Shown here: one piece after another, positions 52,780 through 64,000 of the stretch
Numbering within the stretch: position 1 is the stretch's first letter
How the letters are laid out: every line of letters starts with the position of its first letter
From: Pyropia yezoensis
Lineage: Eukaryota > Rhodophyta > Bangiophyceae > Bangiales > Bangiaceae
NCBI GenBank assembly: GCA_009829735.1
Contig: CM020618.1
Span: forward strand, 8,213,119-8,277,118
Length of the DNA stretch: 64,000 bases
Reading direction: 5' to 3'
Program-made: the position numbers and the translations under genes
Notes under the pieces: model-generated
Database searches by the model: none
Seen by the model: the letters and a program-made list of their open reading frames with translations, nothing else
What the model was told of the DNA's origin: nothing

Positions 52780-53351
52780 TGTGGTATAAAACTCGATCCT
52801 CTCAGACACGTGTCAACGTCCCTCGGGGGAAAGGGACAGGTAACACAGAAAGGGGAACTACGAAAGTGGTATGCCTGTTGCCTCACGTGCCTGCTCGCAG
52901 AGCAAACAGATACGCACGGTAGTGCACACGGGAAAGAGGAAAGCAAACGCGCAGTTGTCTTTTTCCTGAGGGCGCGGGCCAAGGGCGCCTCGCTGTCCCT
53001 CTTAACGTGCATCTGGGGGAACCTCGGCACGTTGGCCAGGTAGCCCCCCCCATAACCCCGAGTGGCCCCGACCCGAGTCTAACCTCGTCAGGTCGGGGGC
53101 TACTATCACTACTAATTCTATTCCCACTCACTAATCTCACACTCAAATTCTCTCAAATCAAGTCCCTCACAAGTATGCAAAAACCCATCAGAAGTCCCTC
53201 TCTCACGTGTGGATAGCGTAGTCCACTGCATCCCAGTGCCGGGCACGGGCCACGGCCGCCAACCGTCACCACACGGCGGGCGTGTTCTGGCACCTGGTGC
53301 CCTCTGGTTGTAGTTCCGGGTCGGCGCCAAGTCGGGGCCAGGGATGCTACA
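52780..53351 (-). repeat. 5' LTR of element A
   Basis: 572 bp, matching 33331-33900 with about 13 substitutions and two single-base indels. It directly abuts the truncated element C at 53352. Confidence 0.93.
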
Positions 53352-55360
53352 CAAGGGGACGGGGCCTACAAGCCCGTGGGTTACTGGAGCCGTGTGCTGA
53401 CTCCGGCTGAGTGTAACTACAGAACCACGGAACGTGAGTGTCTTGCCGTTGTTTGGGCTCTGTTTCTGTTACGACCGTCCCTTGAAGGGACACGCTTTGT
53501 GGTACGAACAGACCACACGGCAATGAAGTGGATGTTACATATGGACGGGGCCCATGGACGTTTGGCCCGCTGGCGCCTCCGGCTGGCAGAGGTCCAGTAT
53601 ACCGTTGAGTCCCGTCCTGGGCAACATCATCACGCAGCGGACTTTATGTCACGTTTGGATACCACGGGACACAACAGGGGCCCTATACCTGACGAGATAC
53701 CCTCGCTGCTGACCTTGGCTAACTTTGTCACTGGTTAGACCCGGCCAAACTTCAAGACAGGCACACGGTACCCTCCTCTGACAGTGGAAAGGATCCTCAA
53801 GGCCCAAGGTCAGGACCAGCGTTGCCAGGAACTACGGAAAGAGATGGACCAGAACGTGAACTCAAGGTACGGGGAATCGCCGGAAGGGTTACTGGTACGA
53901 TTGGCTCCTCTTGACCGAGCGGTCCAGATCGTGGTCCTCAAGGCACTACAACAAGCGGTCCTAAGATTGGAACATGAACCGGGACACGCCGGGCACCCAG
54001 GCATGAACAAGATGTACACCTCTTTGAGACGGGTATTTTATTGGGAGGCTATGGTGGCAGATGTGCACGCCTTTGTTTCCAACTGTTCCTCGTGTTCCAA
54101 GGGCAGGGTCCAAGGGAGACGGCGGACCAACCCGCTCAAACTGTTCCCTGCAACGGAGCCCTTCAAGGACGTGTGCCTTTACCTCTTGGGCCCCTTACCC
54201 TGGACCGTCAGCAGGAACCGGTACCTTCTTGTTATTGGGGACCGGTTTACTCAGCTGACCCGAGTGGTTCCCCTTGGCAGCCAGGACGCGGCAGTGGTGG
54301 CCTCGGCTTTTCTGGATACGTGGGAGGCTTCCTATGGTCCCCCGGAGACCCTACTAACGGACAATGGGCCCCAGTTAGCGTCCACTTACTTCCGTGGCGT
54401 TTGCGGGCTCCTTGGGATCAAGCATGTTACCTCCACCACGTACCATCCCCAGACCCAAGGACAAGTGGAACGGCTTAATCGTACCATAGTGGTCCAGCTC
54501 CGCACGTACGTTGAGGACCACCAGGACCATTGGGACGAGTCGGATTCCGTGCTCACGGTTGCCTATAACACGAGGCCCCAACAGAGTACCGGTGTGGCCC
54601 CGTTTGAGTTCGTGATCCCTGACCGGGTCCGTGCCTTTGCCCTGGACAAGCTCCCTAGTTCCCCATACCCTAAGGAGTTCACTGGTACCGCGCGACAGGT
54701 CCGAGAGGCGAGACGGGCCCATGTAAGGAACTTGGCCTTTACGGTCCGTAAGAACCTGGACCTGGCACAGAAATGGTACAAGAGAGGGCACGACAAGCGG
54801 GTCACTCCGGTCAACGAGGCCCCACGTATCGGGGACCGGGTCTACGTTGATACCAATGATGACAGCCGTCAGAAGTTGGACCAGAAGGTCAAGGGTCCCT
54901 ATCGTATCGTGGACCGGGACGGGCACACCTTCACGGTTCTGGTCGAGGGGATCCGCGACAGGGTAAGCAGTGACCATGTGGCCCGGGCACCCACGCCTGC
55001 TGGACACACTGACTCCACGTCCCGTCTACACGGGCCACAAGACCCGGTTGTACCTATGAACTTTGAAGACTCAGGCACCCCTTTTGTCTGAGAACGGTTT
55101 GTGGGCCACGACCGGGACAGTGATGGGAACCTATGGCTCCTGGTCCGCTGGTGGTGGTACGCAGAGTCCGAGGATACATGGGAACCGTGCCATAAGTTCG
55201 ACAGGGCTCAGGTTGTTCAGTACTGTGAACGTGTTGGTACCGAGCCCTTACTGCGGGAGGCAGAGGCCGTGGCACTACTGGAACCCTTTAAGGCTATCCA
55301 TGCTGTGTGGCCCTGGAACCTTGAACCGGGTGCGGATCTGTGGCCCCGTTGCTAACCTTG
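53352..55360 (+). mobile_element. 5'-truncated Gypsy element C (RNase H, integrase, chromodomain)
   Basis: The sequence enters in mid-pol: the end of RNase H (VGYWSRVLTPAE, TERECLAVVWAL) at about 53370-53700, an integrase with its zinc finger (CSSCSKGR near 54085) and core (LTDNGPQ, GQVERLNRT) at about 53960-54620, and a chromodomain-like segment (LVRWWWYAESEDTWEP) near 55140-55190. LTRs, gag, protease and RT are not found. The left edge is the LTR of element A with no matching flank on A's other side. Broken, with about two or three breaks. It is a different family from A and B by sequence. Confidence 0.85.
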
Positions 55361-58163
55361 GGCCAGGCACCCTTTACTAGGTCCAGTGGGTCCCCATGGC
55401 CAAGGGCTGGTCCAGATACTCGAGTAGGCGGGAAGGTTGGTGGTTCGACTCGGGGCATCAAGGGCGACATTTAGTTCCTGCAAAGATTTTTTCATGGGGG
55501 GCTACTTTGTTGTCACCGTCGTGGCGACCATTGTGTTCCCCGGCATCGAAATCGGCTAAGTCGCATCTTCTTCCCCGGGCGTGGGAGCGGATTAGAGGTG
55601 TTGCAAGATTGTGGGATCAAGAATTTATTACTATCTGGTGTTGCAACGCCGTTGTTGCTTACACCAAATCCCACTCCCGCCTCTCCTCCCACGACCCCTT
55701 ACGACCTTGTACGCCCTCCTCGGTGGTGGCTGGTGCGGCGGGCACCCCCCCCCGTGACCTTCGCGTGGGTCCGTGCTGACCTCGACGGTGCCCCCTTGCC
55801 GGTCTGTGCCCATACTTCGGGGGACGAGTGTGCCTTGCCTTGCGGCGGGTGCCTTGTGCGACGTGCCTGCCGAGGTCACCTTGGTTGCCTCTTGGTATCT
55901 TGTGCCCCTTGTACCTTGTCCAACGTTGCCCTGACTTGGTCCTCGTGGTCCCGTTGTACTAGTTGACTCCTTGATCCCGTGGTCCATAGTGACGTTGTTG
56001 CCCGTTGTTCCCGCGACGGTCCTTGAGGCCCGGCGAGCCCGTTGGCGCTTGACCCTCTCGCCGTACGGGATGGGATCTCTTGGCCGTTGCCCGTTGGTAC
56101 TGTCATCTTGGTACTAGAGCCCATGGGCACCCTGTCCGTCTTGCTCCCGTTGGTCCGCTCGTGGCCCACGCCCGTATCGGGGCCGACTCGTCCGGGCCCC
56201 ATCTCGGCAGCTCGACCAACGCGTACGACTGTCCAGAACCACGTTCCTCTTGGTCCATGCTGTTCCCACCTGGCCCCGCGACCAGTACACCTTGACCTCC
56301 GGGAGCCCCTTGACCCGCTGCGCCTTGACCGATGGAACCGCCTTGGGCCCCGGGTACCGCCGCACCTACAGGCACGCTGGGACCGCCAGGAACCGACGAG
56401 CCCTTTCCAGCCGACGCGCTCGTCGCGGCGCGGCCGGGCTCCATGGGGACGGGGTAACGGGACAAGGTGTGGGAAGGTAGGGTACCAGGTGGAACGGGTG
56501 CGTGGGAACGTTGGGAAGGGGAACGGGTAGAGGGAGCGATTGAGGAGCCCACGGGGAAGCGTAGCGGGGAAGATGGTGCGTTGGGGTCCCGGTCGCGGGG
56601 AACGAGGGAGCCCGTGAGGGCCCTCTTATCCCTGGGCCCCCACCCCGACGGAACCCAGGCTGCGCCCGCGTGCCGCCAGCCCCCGTCCGCATCCCTACGC
56701 CTCCTCACCCACCCCACGGGCCGAGCGCCACATGGGGAGGGCAAGGGGAGGAGGAATGCAGGCGGGCGGCCGGCGCGGGCTGCGCCACACCCCCCTAGTT
56801 ACCCTGTGCGTGGCCCTCGGTCCCTCCCGTACCGCCCTGGTCAGTCTGCCCGGGACCCTCTGCCTCGAGACACTTGTCGGGGGGGACCCTGTTTGGAGAC
56901 ACTAGCCCCACGTCCCGTTCGTTGTGACCCTGGTGTAACCCTGTCGGACCCTTTCCAGTCCCTCTCCCCGGTTTCGCTGTTGGCCGGCGGGACGCTCGGC
57001 CCTAGTGAGGGGGCCATGTGGCGTTGTGGCCCTCAGGTACCGTTGGGACCCGGGAGGCTGACTTGGGACCCGGCTGCCAGCGTTACGTGGAACCACGCGC
57101 TGGCTTGGGATCCCTGCATCGGTGGCCCGGGGCAGTGGCGACACGCCCGGTGCCCTGATTGGTCCCCCCGGAGCGGAGGACTTGCCGGGTTGGGGCATAC
57201 TGACCTTCGGGTTATTTGTTTGATTTTTCGCCATTGTTTTCCTTGCGTGATTTCGTGTCTTTCCCCTTTTTCCCACTGGGTTTTTTTTGGGGATTGACAT
57301 TTGTGTGTGGGGGGATTTCGCTTGCTTTTCGTGTGTTGGCCCGGTGAGCGGCCGGTGCCTTGCTGGCACTTGGCCCGCTGGGGGCGCCCTCTGGGGGCCT
57401 CGTTCTGGGCCCCTGGAGGGGCCAGGGGGGGAAGTTCTTGAGGGGTGCTCCGGGGTTCTCCCCGGGGCCATCTTGTAAAATCAACAGTGCTTTGGGTTCC
57501 TTCTCCCTCGGGCTTTTGTCCTGTTTACCTTTTCCTCGTATCGTGGCGGGCGAGTGGACCAGCAAGGGCTCTTACCTGTTCCTTTCTGGACTCCGGACTG
57601 TGGTCTCTGTGTGTGTGTTTGTGGTTTGTGGTTTCGGGAACCTGGGTTCCTTTACGCTACACGGGCTGCCGCCTGCAGTGCCGCCGCGGCGGCCGCCCTT
57701 CTCGCCCACAAGGCGACCGCCCCCGTGTCGGACCTGACCTGTGAGGCGGCTCCGTGGTGTGGCGACTCTTGAGCGGCCAGAACCACAATCAGATGGTCGG
57801 CGATAGTAACGCCCAGGTGGCGGTCGCTTCCTATGGGAGACAACCAACGAAAAGGGAGGCACGGTAGGGCTCCCCGCCGCGCAACGAGGTATGTACGGTC
57901 GGCAGCTGCTCCGCCCCCACCCCTCCGAGGGCCAGGAACGTTCCTTGCCGCCAGCTGTCGCCCCATCCCTGACAGCGGCGACTCGCCTCCGCTCTGCGAG
58001 GCGCAGCCGCGGCTCGCCGAAAGAGGGTGGCCGCGTTCGGCATCCACGTCCCCACCGCCGACACCGGGGTCGACGGCGGCCGCGGCGACAGTGGTGGCGG
58101 CGGTGATGGTGTGGCGGCGGGGGCGGCACGGCCACCCCCCCGCCCCCCCCCCCCCTCCTTCCC
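55361..58163. other. Unexplained region downstream of element C
   Basis: About 2.8 kb with no protein I recognise. It may include the 3' end and LTR of element C, but no second LTR copy is present to define one. The longest frames are on the minus strand (56103-56744 and 56902-57471), Pro/Gly/Arg-rich and without motifs. T-rich patches at 57225-57300 and a GT-rich patch at 57600-57650 interrupt the GC-rich sequence. Confidence 0.4.
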
Positions 58164-58336
58164 AGCAGCCCCGCCATTGGCTGGAGCCGGCACCCCCCTC
58201 CCAGCCCCCCCCTCCCAGCACCTCTCAGCTGCCCCGCCATTGGCTGCAGCCGGCACCCCCCTCCCAGCCCCCCGCTCGCAGCACCTCTCAGCAGCCCCGC
58301 CATTGGCTGCAGCCGGCACCCCCCTCCCAGCACCCC
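58164..58336. repeat. 63-bp minisatellite carrying CCAAT boxes
   Basis: Nearly three copies of a 63-bp unit. Each contains GCCCCGCCATTGGCTG, which on the minus strand is CAGCCAATGGCGGGGC, a CCAAT box next to a GC box. ATTGG cores at 58176, 58239 and 58302 are exactly 63 bp apart, about six helical turns. A minus-strand frame reads through as a 21-residue repeat, but no motif supports coding. Confidence 0.8.
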
Positions 58337-59976
58337 CTCCCCCCTCCTGCACCACCTAGCGCACCGCACAACAGAAGGAAAAATGAGCCTCATGAACAGA
58401 ACACAGAAGCAAGATAACTTGCAGGACCAGCCATGCCCGCCAGCCCCCCACTTTTGCGTCAACGTCAGCATTTTTTGGGTCATTGGCCGGACGTCCGCCG
58501 TGTCTTACAATGTGCTCATGGCCGCCTTTGGCGGCGCCCCCACCACCTCCCGTCGCTGGTGTGCGACACGGCCGGCCCCGTCACGGCCGACGGGCGGCGG
58601 GGGTGGTGGCTCCTGGCGCCAGCGGCCGGCGACGGCGGCAACGGCAACGCCGAGGACGGCGGCAGCGGCGGTGGCCAGCTCCGCCGCCGCCTCGTCCCCG
58701 CGGGGACCGGCAGCTGCGCGTCGCCGGTGGAGCAGGTGGCGGTCTTTGGTGGTGCCGCCGCACCAGACGCCGATGGCGGCACGGGTGGGGGAGGCGGCGG
58801 CTGGGCCGCCACGCCCCAACAGTCGCCCGATGGCGACCGCGGCGTCGAAGAGGGGGGCGCGGGCGCGCCCACCGAGGGGAAGGGAGCACCGGTTGGGGGA
58901 CGCGGCAGACGGGTCCCCGAACTGCCTCTCGTGGGGGCCCACGTACGAGCCCCCCGCGGCGGCCACGCGGCGGCCCGCTGCGCCTGCCGGCACGTGGCCG
59001 CCCAGGCGGCCAATGTTGTGGGTACCGGGGGGGGGGGGGGGCCACGTACTTGTCCACCGCCTTTCGCCCCCCGGCCTGCTCGCAACCATTACCCACGTGG
59101 CGGCTGGGTGGCGGCGGCGGGGTGGCGGGAGTGCAGCGGGAGATCGGCGGCGGCGTTTGCACCAGGGTATGAGTGGCACCCACTGACGGGGTGCCGCCAG
59201 CCTGGTGGGAAGCGCCGCACGGGCATCCAGACGCCCCCAGACTGGGTGGGTATTGAAGTCCCGAATCGGGGAGCGGCAGCCACCAACAAAGCAAGGGGCG
59301 AACGGCTCTGCTGTGGCGGCTGGCACCTATTGAGGAAGACCCTACGGCCGTAGACGGGAATCGAGTGGCCACAAGTAAGCAACGGCCAGCGCCATATGGG
59401 ACGGTGGCCGTGGCCTGCCACACGGGCAGGCAACTGGACGGAGGCGCGCCACACGGGTACGCCTGACGAGGGGGGGGCGGACGCCACATGGGCGGTCGTC
59501 GCCGAGAGCGGTATTAGAGGGGCGTCTCCCGGGGAATAGCCCTGGGAGAGAGAGAGATAGGCAGACACGCACCTCCTTTACCTTGACCACTGGGGGAACG
59601 CGGGTGGCTACAACGCACGCGGAAGGGGCACACGGCCCCTGTGTGCCACAACAGGTTATGGGCCCAGCCCTACCGTACGGGCTGACTCTATCTCCACTCG
59701 ACTGGACGCGGGCCGTGCATGCTAAGACGGCATCGTCCTGGTGGGGTGTCACGACGGTTCTGCAGGCTTACGTCGACCACGTGCTGGTGAGCACGTCCGA
59801 CGGGCAGGCCGCGACGACGGCGACGACAGTGGACGCGAACCTGTCATCGCGCACTGGGGCGACAGACATCCTCCCGCCTCAGAGTAGATTTGATCCTGGA
59901 CGCGCTGGCCCCTTGGGTGGGCGCCACGCAACAAGCCGGGAGGACGACGGGGTGACAAGGGCATCTACCAATCAAG
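58337..59976. other. No recognised gene; upstream of Copia element D
   Basis: GC-rich, with open frames of 190-306 codons on both strands that overlap and show no convincing family. Short FGGA-type segments on the plus strand recall Kelch repeats, but not in order. The right part (about 59300-59970) may hold the 5' LTR and leader of element D. Its 3' LTR lies outside the window, so the boundary cannot be set. Confidence 0.35.
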
Positions 59977-62900
59977 ATGGGTGGTGACGGGATCCCCCGC
60001 ATTGACAAGTTGCACGCGGACAACTACCTGCAATGGAGCTTCCAGATTGAGCACATTCTACGAATCCGCGACTGCTGGTCAGCGGTTGCCCCGCTGGATG
60101 AAGTGGCCATCAACGCAGACGGGGGCGCCATCTACGCCACGAGCGCGGCTGCAGGCGGCACAGACGCCGAGGTCGGCGGCACGAACACCGCAGACGGTGG
60201 CGCCACCACAGGCGGCACGACGGCCGGTGGCGATACGGCGGCCGGCAGCGGCACGGCGGCCGCTCTTGGCAGCAACATGACTGCTGCCACGCCGACGCAG
60301 GGGATCACGTCTTCGAGGGCTGAAGTGCTGGCGAAGTCGATAATGACCCTCAACGTACGAGCGCACCACATGGCGACCTTCCGCCTGCACCGCACTGCAC
60401 GCGGTGTGTGAAAGGCGCTGGCGGGCGAGTTTTGATCCTCCGGCATCGCGCGCTTGACCAATCTGCGTCGCGCGATGGCGACAATGGAAATGCGCCGGAG
60501 CGAGACGATTGTCAAGTACTTCAACCGCGGGCGAAAGATCGCCTGGGAGCTGCAGGAGCTCGGTGCCGTCGTGAACGACGAGCAACTGCTGACCTGCCTC
60601 CTCGCAGGGCTACTGGATAAGATCCAGCTGACCCAGGAGGTCCTGTTGGGGCGGCAGGGCGTCACTGTGCTGAAGGCCCAGGAGCTGCTTCAGGCAACGG
60701 AGACGCGGACCCAGCGCGGGGGTAGTCGACTCCACGACGACGGCAATGCCTTCAAGACGGCAGCCGACTCCAAGGGAGTGGCCAAGCCGAAGAAAGACGG
60801 AAAGGGCATCAAGTGCTACAACTGCAACGAGCGTGGACACATCTCCCGCGAGTGCTGTAAGCCGAAGAAGGGGAACGGTGGCGCAGGCGGTCGCAGCGGT
60901 CATGGCAGCGGCCGCGGTGGCGGCCGCGGTGACGGCGGAAGCAGCGACGGAGCCGCAGACCTTGCCATGATGGCGGTGGACGTACCAGTTGGGGACGTCA
61001 ACGTCCCTGAGTACGCATCCCTCACGGCCGGACAGGCATCAACGAGCGGCGAGTGGGAGCTTGACAGCGGCGCCTCGCACCATAGGATGGGCGGCGAGGC
61101 GAGTCTCACTCATGTGAAGGAGCGCGACCCGATTGCCATTATGCTGGCTGACGGGCGTGTCAAGTTCGCGTGCCGCAGCGGGACCGCGGTCCTAACGGTC
61201 CACGGGGACGACGCGCCGGCTAAGCTGACGCTTAGTGACGTCCTGGTGGTCCCCGGGCTTTCCGCACCGCTCTTCTCCATCCGGCAGGCAGCCGGGCATG
61301 GCTTCAAGGTTGAGTTTGACAACCATGGTGTTACCATCAAGGACGGAGACGGGAAGGTCAGGGTGCGCGGTGTCACGATGGGGAAGATGCACATCCTCCA
61401 AACACTCAGCCGCGGGGGAGCCGCATTGGCGGCGACGACACCGGCGACCACTGCCACTGCTACATTTTGGCACCGGCGTTTTGGGCACATCGGCGCTACC
61501 ACCCTGGAACGCACGCAGGGGGTCGTGACGGGAATGAGCCTCGACAAGAATGAGCTTGCGATGCTGCGCCAGACGACGTGTGCCCCCTGCATTGAGGGGA
61601 AGATGACACGCGCCCCCTTTGCTTCGGGAGCAGAGACCGCCAAGGAGTGCCTCGAGGTCATCCACTCCGACACGTGGGGACCCATACAGACGCCGTCCAA
61701 GTCTGGCAATATCTTCTTCACGACGGTGATCGACAAGCACAGCCGCTGGAAGGCGCTCGTGCCACACAAGGTACGAGGGGCGGCTAAGGACGTGTTGATC
61801 AACGTGGTCAACCGATGGGAAGCCCAAACCGGTAAGCGGGCAAAGATCATCCTCACGGACGGGGCCAAGGACTACGAAGGCCCACGCTGGGACGAATGGA
61901 CCAAGCAGAAGGGCATCAAGCACGTCACCACGGCGCGCTACACCGCGGAGCAGAATAGCTTGGCAGAGCGATACAATCGCACGATGGCCGAGCGCATCCG
62001 GGCGATGCTGATCGAGGCCAAGCTCGACATCTCGTGGTAAGCGGAGGCGGCAGTGAATGCCAACTACGTGACCAACCGTGTGCCCCAGCGTGGGCGAGTA
62101 GCCACGCCATACCAGGCCTTCCACGGAAATAAGCCTGACGTCGGGCACTTGCGGGTTTTTGGGTGCAAGGCGTGGGTTTATACGCCGGCGGACATCCGAC
62201 GCAAGTTGGAGGCAGGGGCTCAGGCTGATATTTTCCTTGGCTATGGGAAAGGCCAACTGGGGTACCGAGTGCGGATTGGACCCGGCATCGTGACCAGTCG
62301 CGACGTTCACTTTGACGAGTCAACTACGCCTGTGACGGTGCGTACCGCAGTGTCAGTGACCGGCCATGAGGCCACGAACCAAGACGAAGTTACGGACGAC
62401 ATTGAATCGGCGGACCTGCGCGACACGTCACCGGCGCAAGTGGGCGGAGCCTCACCCGAAAAGATGGGAGGGCCTCCACCCGCGAAGCACACACCCGACA
62501 TCGAGGACGCCGTTGCAGTGGCACAGAAGCTAGTGCGGCAAGGGATGGCAGAGGATGAGAACGAGTCGGGCTCAAGCAGCAGCGAGCCGGAGGAGTCCAA
62601 GGCCCACACGAAGCATGACACCGATGGGGACGCAAGCGGGGGGAGCGACGCGAGCATTGCTCCAACCAAGTCACGCCACCCCACACGCTTGCTGCGCGTC
62701 AGGCCTGCCCAGACCCGGGCGTACGCCACCAAGGCGTGGATTGCCCCTGCCGGAGCAGCAATCTTGGCCGGTAGCGACGGGCAATGCAACGAGGATGGTC
62801 GAGTCATGCGTGCTGCACGTGCCCCACGCATCTGGGAGCCCAATTTGGGGCGGGCGCTCGCCACCAATGGGGCATCACCGGACAAGATGAGGATGGACCA

Positions 62901-64000
62901 GGCAAAGCGCGAGCCAGACTGGCCCGACTTCGACAAGGCTATCAAGGCAGAGGTCGACGCTCTGTGGAGCAACGGGACCTGGAAGCTTGTCAACCGAGTG
63001 CCCGGGATGAAGATCACCCCCACTACGATGCTATGCGAGCGCAAGCGGGGCGCTGCCGGCGAAGTGACGCGCCACGAGGGGCGCTACGTTGTGCGAGGTG
63101 ACAAGCAGGAGTACATGGTGGACTACCTGGAGTGCTTCGCCCCCGTTGCACGGCACACAACCCTACGAGCGCTGCTGGCCATGGTAGCAGCGGACGGGAT
63201 GGCGGTCGAGCAGATGGACGTTGAAACTGCTTTTCTCAACGGCGATGTTGAGGAGTCAATCTACGTTGAGCAACCGCGCGGCTACGAGCGCGGGAACCCG
63301 TCCAAGGTGTGCATGCTCATCAAAGCGCTGTACGGGCTCAAGCAAGCGGCGCGGCAGTGGTTCATCGAGCTTGCCGACGCACTCAATTTAGGCAAGCTCC
63401 TGCCCTGCGCGTCGGACCCGTGCCTGTTTAAGGGCACCATCGACGGCGTGATTGTGCTCATCCTCGTCTACGTGGACGACCTGCTTATCGTCGCCACCAC
63501 CCAGGCAGCTGTAACAGGTGCTAAGAAGATCATCACGACGGTATTCAAGTCAAGGGAGATGGGGGAGCCCACCTACTTCCTAGGGCTCCACATCGACCGG
63601 AAGCACTCGGAAGGCACCATCAAGCTTGGACAACGCCAGTACGTGTCAACTCTGCTAGAGCGGTTTTGGGCTATCAACGGCTAACCCGGTCCACCTTCCA
63701 CTTGGGACGGACACACAACTTGTGAAGGAAGGAATTCCATCGAGGGCCGAGGCGCACAAGACGTACCAGGAGATAGTTGGGTCGCTCCTGTACCTGGCAA
63801 CGTGCACTAGGCCCGACATCTCCCTCGTCGTTGGGCGGTTATCACGGTTTATGAGGGCACCGACGGAAGCGCACCTGGCAGCGGCCAAGCGGGTGCTGCG
63901 CTACCTCAAAGGCACCGCGACGATGGCGCTTACCTACGGGAAGGCGGCGGCAGTGATCGGCCACCATGATGCGGACTTTGCCGGCGATCTGGAGACTCGA
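59977..64000 (+). mobile_element. Copia-type LTR retrotransposon, element D (runs off window)
   Basis: A Ty1/Copia fossil in the order typical of the family: gag (from about 59977; NYLQWSFQIEHILR, then a CCHC knuckle CYNCNERGHISREC near 60815), protease (LDSGASHH near 61065), integrase (CAPCIEGK near 61580, SDTWGPIQ, ILTDGAKDYEG, NSLAERYNRT to about 62000), a linker with FGCKAWVYTP, and reverse transcriptase (about 62920-63600; MDVETAFLNGDVEE, YGLKQAARQW and the YVDD box near 63475). RNase H begins near 63740 and is cut by the window end. Broken, with about three or four breaks. No LTR could be defined, so age cannot be estimated. Confidence 0.9.

Larger units (their letters stand above)
33331..53351 (-). 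mobile_element. Gypsy-type LTR retrotransposon, element A (contains element B)
   Basis: A Ty3/Gypsy fossil on the minus strand, about 9.65 kb without the nested element. Parts in element order: 5' LTR (52780-53351), primer-binding-site-like sequence (52758-52776), gag with a CCHC zinc knuckle (about 51050-52567), aspartic protease (about 50490-50620), reverse transcriptase interrupted by element B, RNase H, integrase, a chromodomain-like remnant (about 36500-36640), an antisense ORF (34085-36202), a purine-rich tract (33901-33918) and 3' LTR (33331-33900). The LTRs differ by about 13 substitutions and two indels, about 2.3%, so it is fairly young but older than B. It is broken, with about four or five breaks in gag-pol. 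No matching target duplication is seen at its outer ends. Confidence 0.9.

Noticed and set aside
55430-55470. GGTTCGACTC, a tRNA T-loop-like sequence
   Set aside because: The flanking bases do not form a T-stem or acceptor stem, and no D-arm or anticodon arm is placed correctly.
58433-59353. Possible Kelch-repeat gene on the plus strand
   Set aside because: Only isolated FGGA-like words occur, split over several frames without repeat spacing.

Overview
This window looks like nuclear DNA of a compact, very GC-rich eukaryote. The host genes are eukaryotic: MRS2, C1D/Rrp47, TIM17, CTR9, a NYN/PIN-like protein and two bZIP-like proteins. Where introns can be placed there is only one per gene. 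Coding regions are padded with Ala/Gly/Pro/Ser-rich low complexity, and G/C homopolymers are common. High GC, few introns and many Gypsy and Copia elements would fit a bangiophycean red alga (Porphyra/Pyropia type). That assignment is inference from style, not from a diagnostic gene.

Layout. 1-2.8 kb has no recognisable gene, but holds a foldback and a CACGTGAT-type motif cluster. 2.8-6.0 kb is a 1.6-kb sequence present twice around a 10-N gap; I read this as unmerged contig ends rather than biology. 5.8-8.3 kb (minus) is a two-exon MRS2 magnesium channel gene. 10.7-12.8 kb (plus) is a bZIP-like protein, 14.4-16.6 kb (minus) an RGG-rich protein with a NYN/PIN-like nuclease domain, and 17.7-20.1 kb (minus) a second bZIP-like protein. 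22.1-30.3 kb is the best gene cluster: C1D/Rrp47 (minus) and TIM17 (plus, two exons) are divergent, and TIM17 converges on CTR9 (minus). 30.3-33.3 kb is non-coding, with a TATA-containing perfect hairpin and GC-rich minisatellites.

33.3-63.9 kb is almost all LTR retrotransposons. Gypsy element A (minus, 33331-53351, 570-572 bp LTRs) has been entered by the younger Gypsy element B (plus, 39109-49474, 364 bp LTRs, 5-bp target duplication CGGTC). A abuts a 5'-truncated third Gypsy, element C (plus, from 53352). A Copia element D (plus) starts near 59.98 kb and runs off the window. The ends of B look whole, its gag-pol is nearly intact, and its LTRs differ by about 1.6%. A is older (about 2.3% LTR divergence), and C and D are broken.

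The most interesting observation is that A and B each carry a long open reading frame (705 and 789 aa) between the 3' end of pol and the 3' LTR, on the strand opposite to gag-pol. The two proteins share the same layout and short spaced motifs, although the elements differ in LTR and pol sequence. This suggests an antisense accessory gene conserved across these Gypsy lineages. Antisense extra ORFs are known in some plant Tat-lineage Gypsy elements; I do not recognise these two proteins. A and B also share an identical 19-nt primer-binding-site-like sequence. Among host genes, C1D (exosome), CTR9 (Paf1 complex) and the NYN/PIN-like protein would act in RNA metabolism or transcription, while TIM17 and MRS2 are organelle membrane proteins. 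I see no sign that they are co-regulated beyond proximity.
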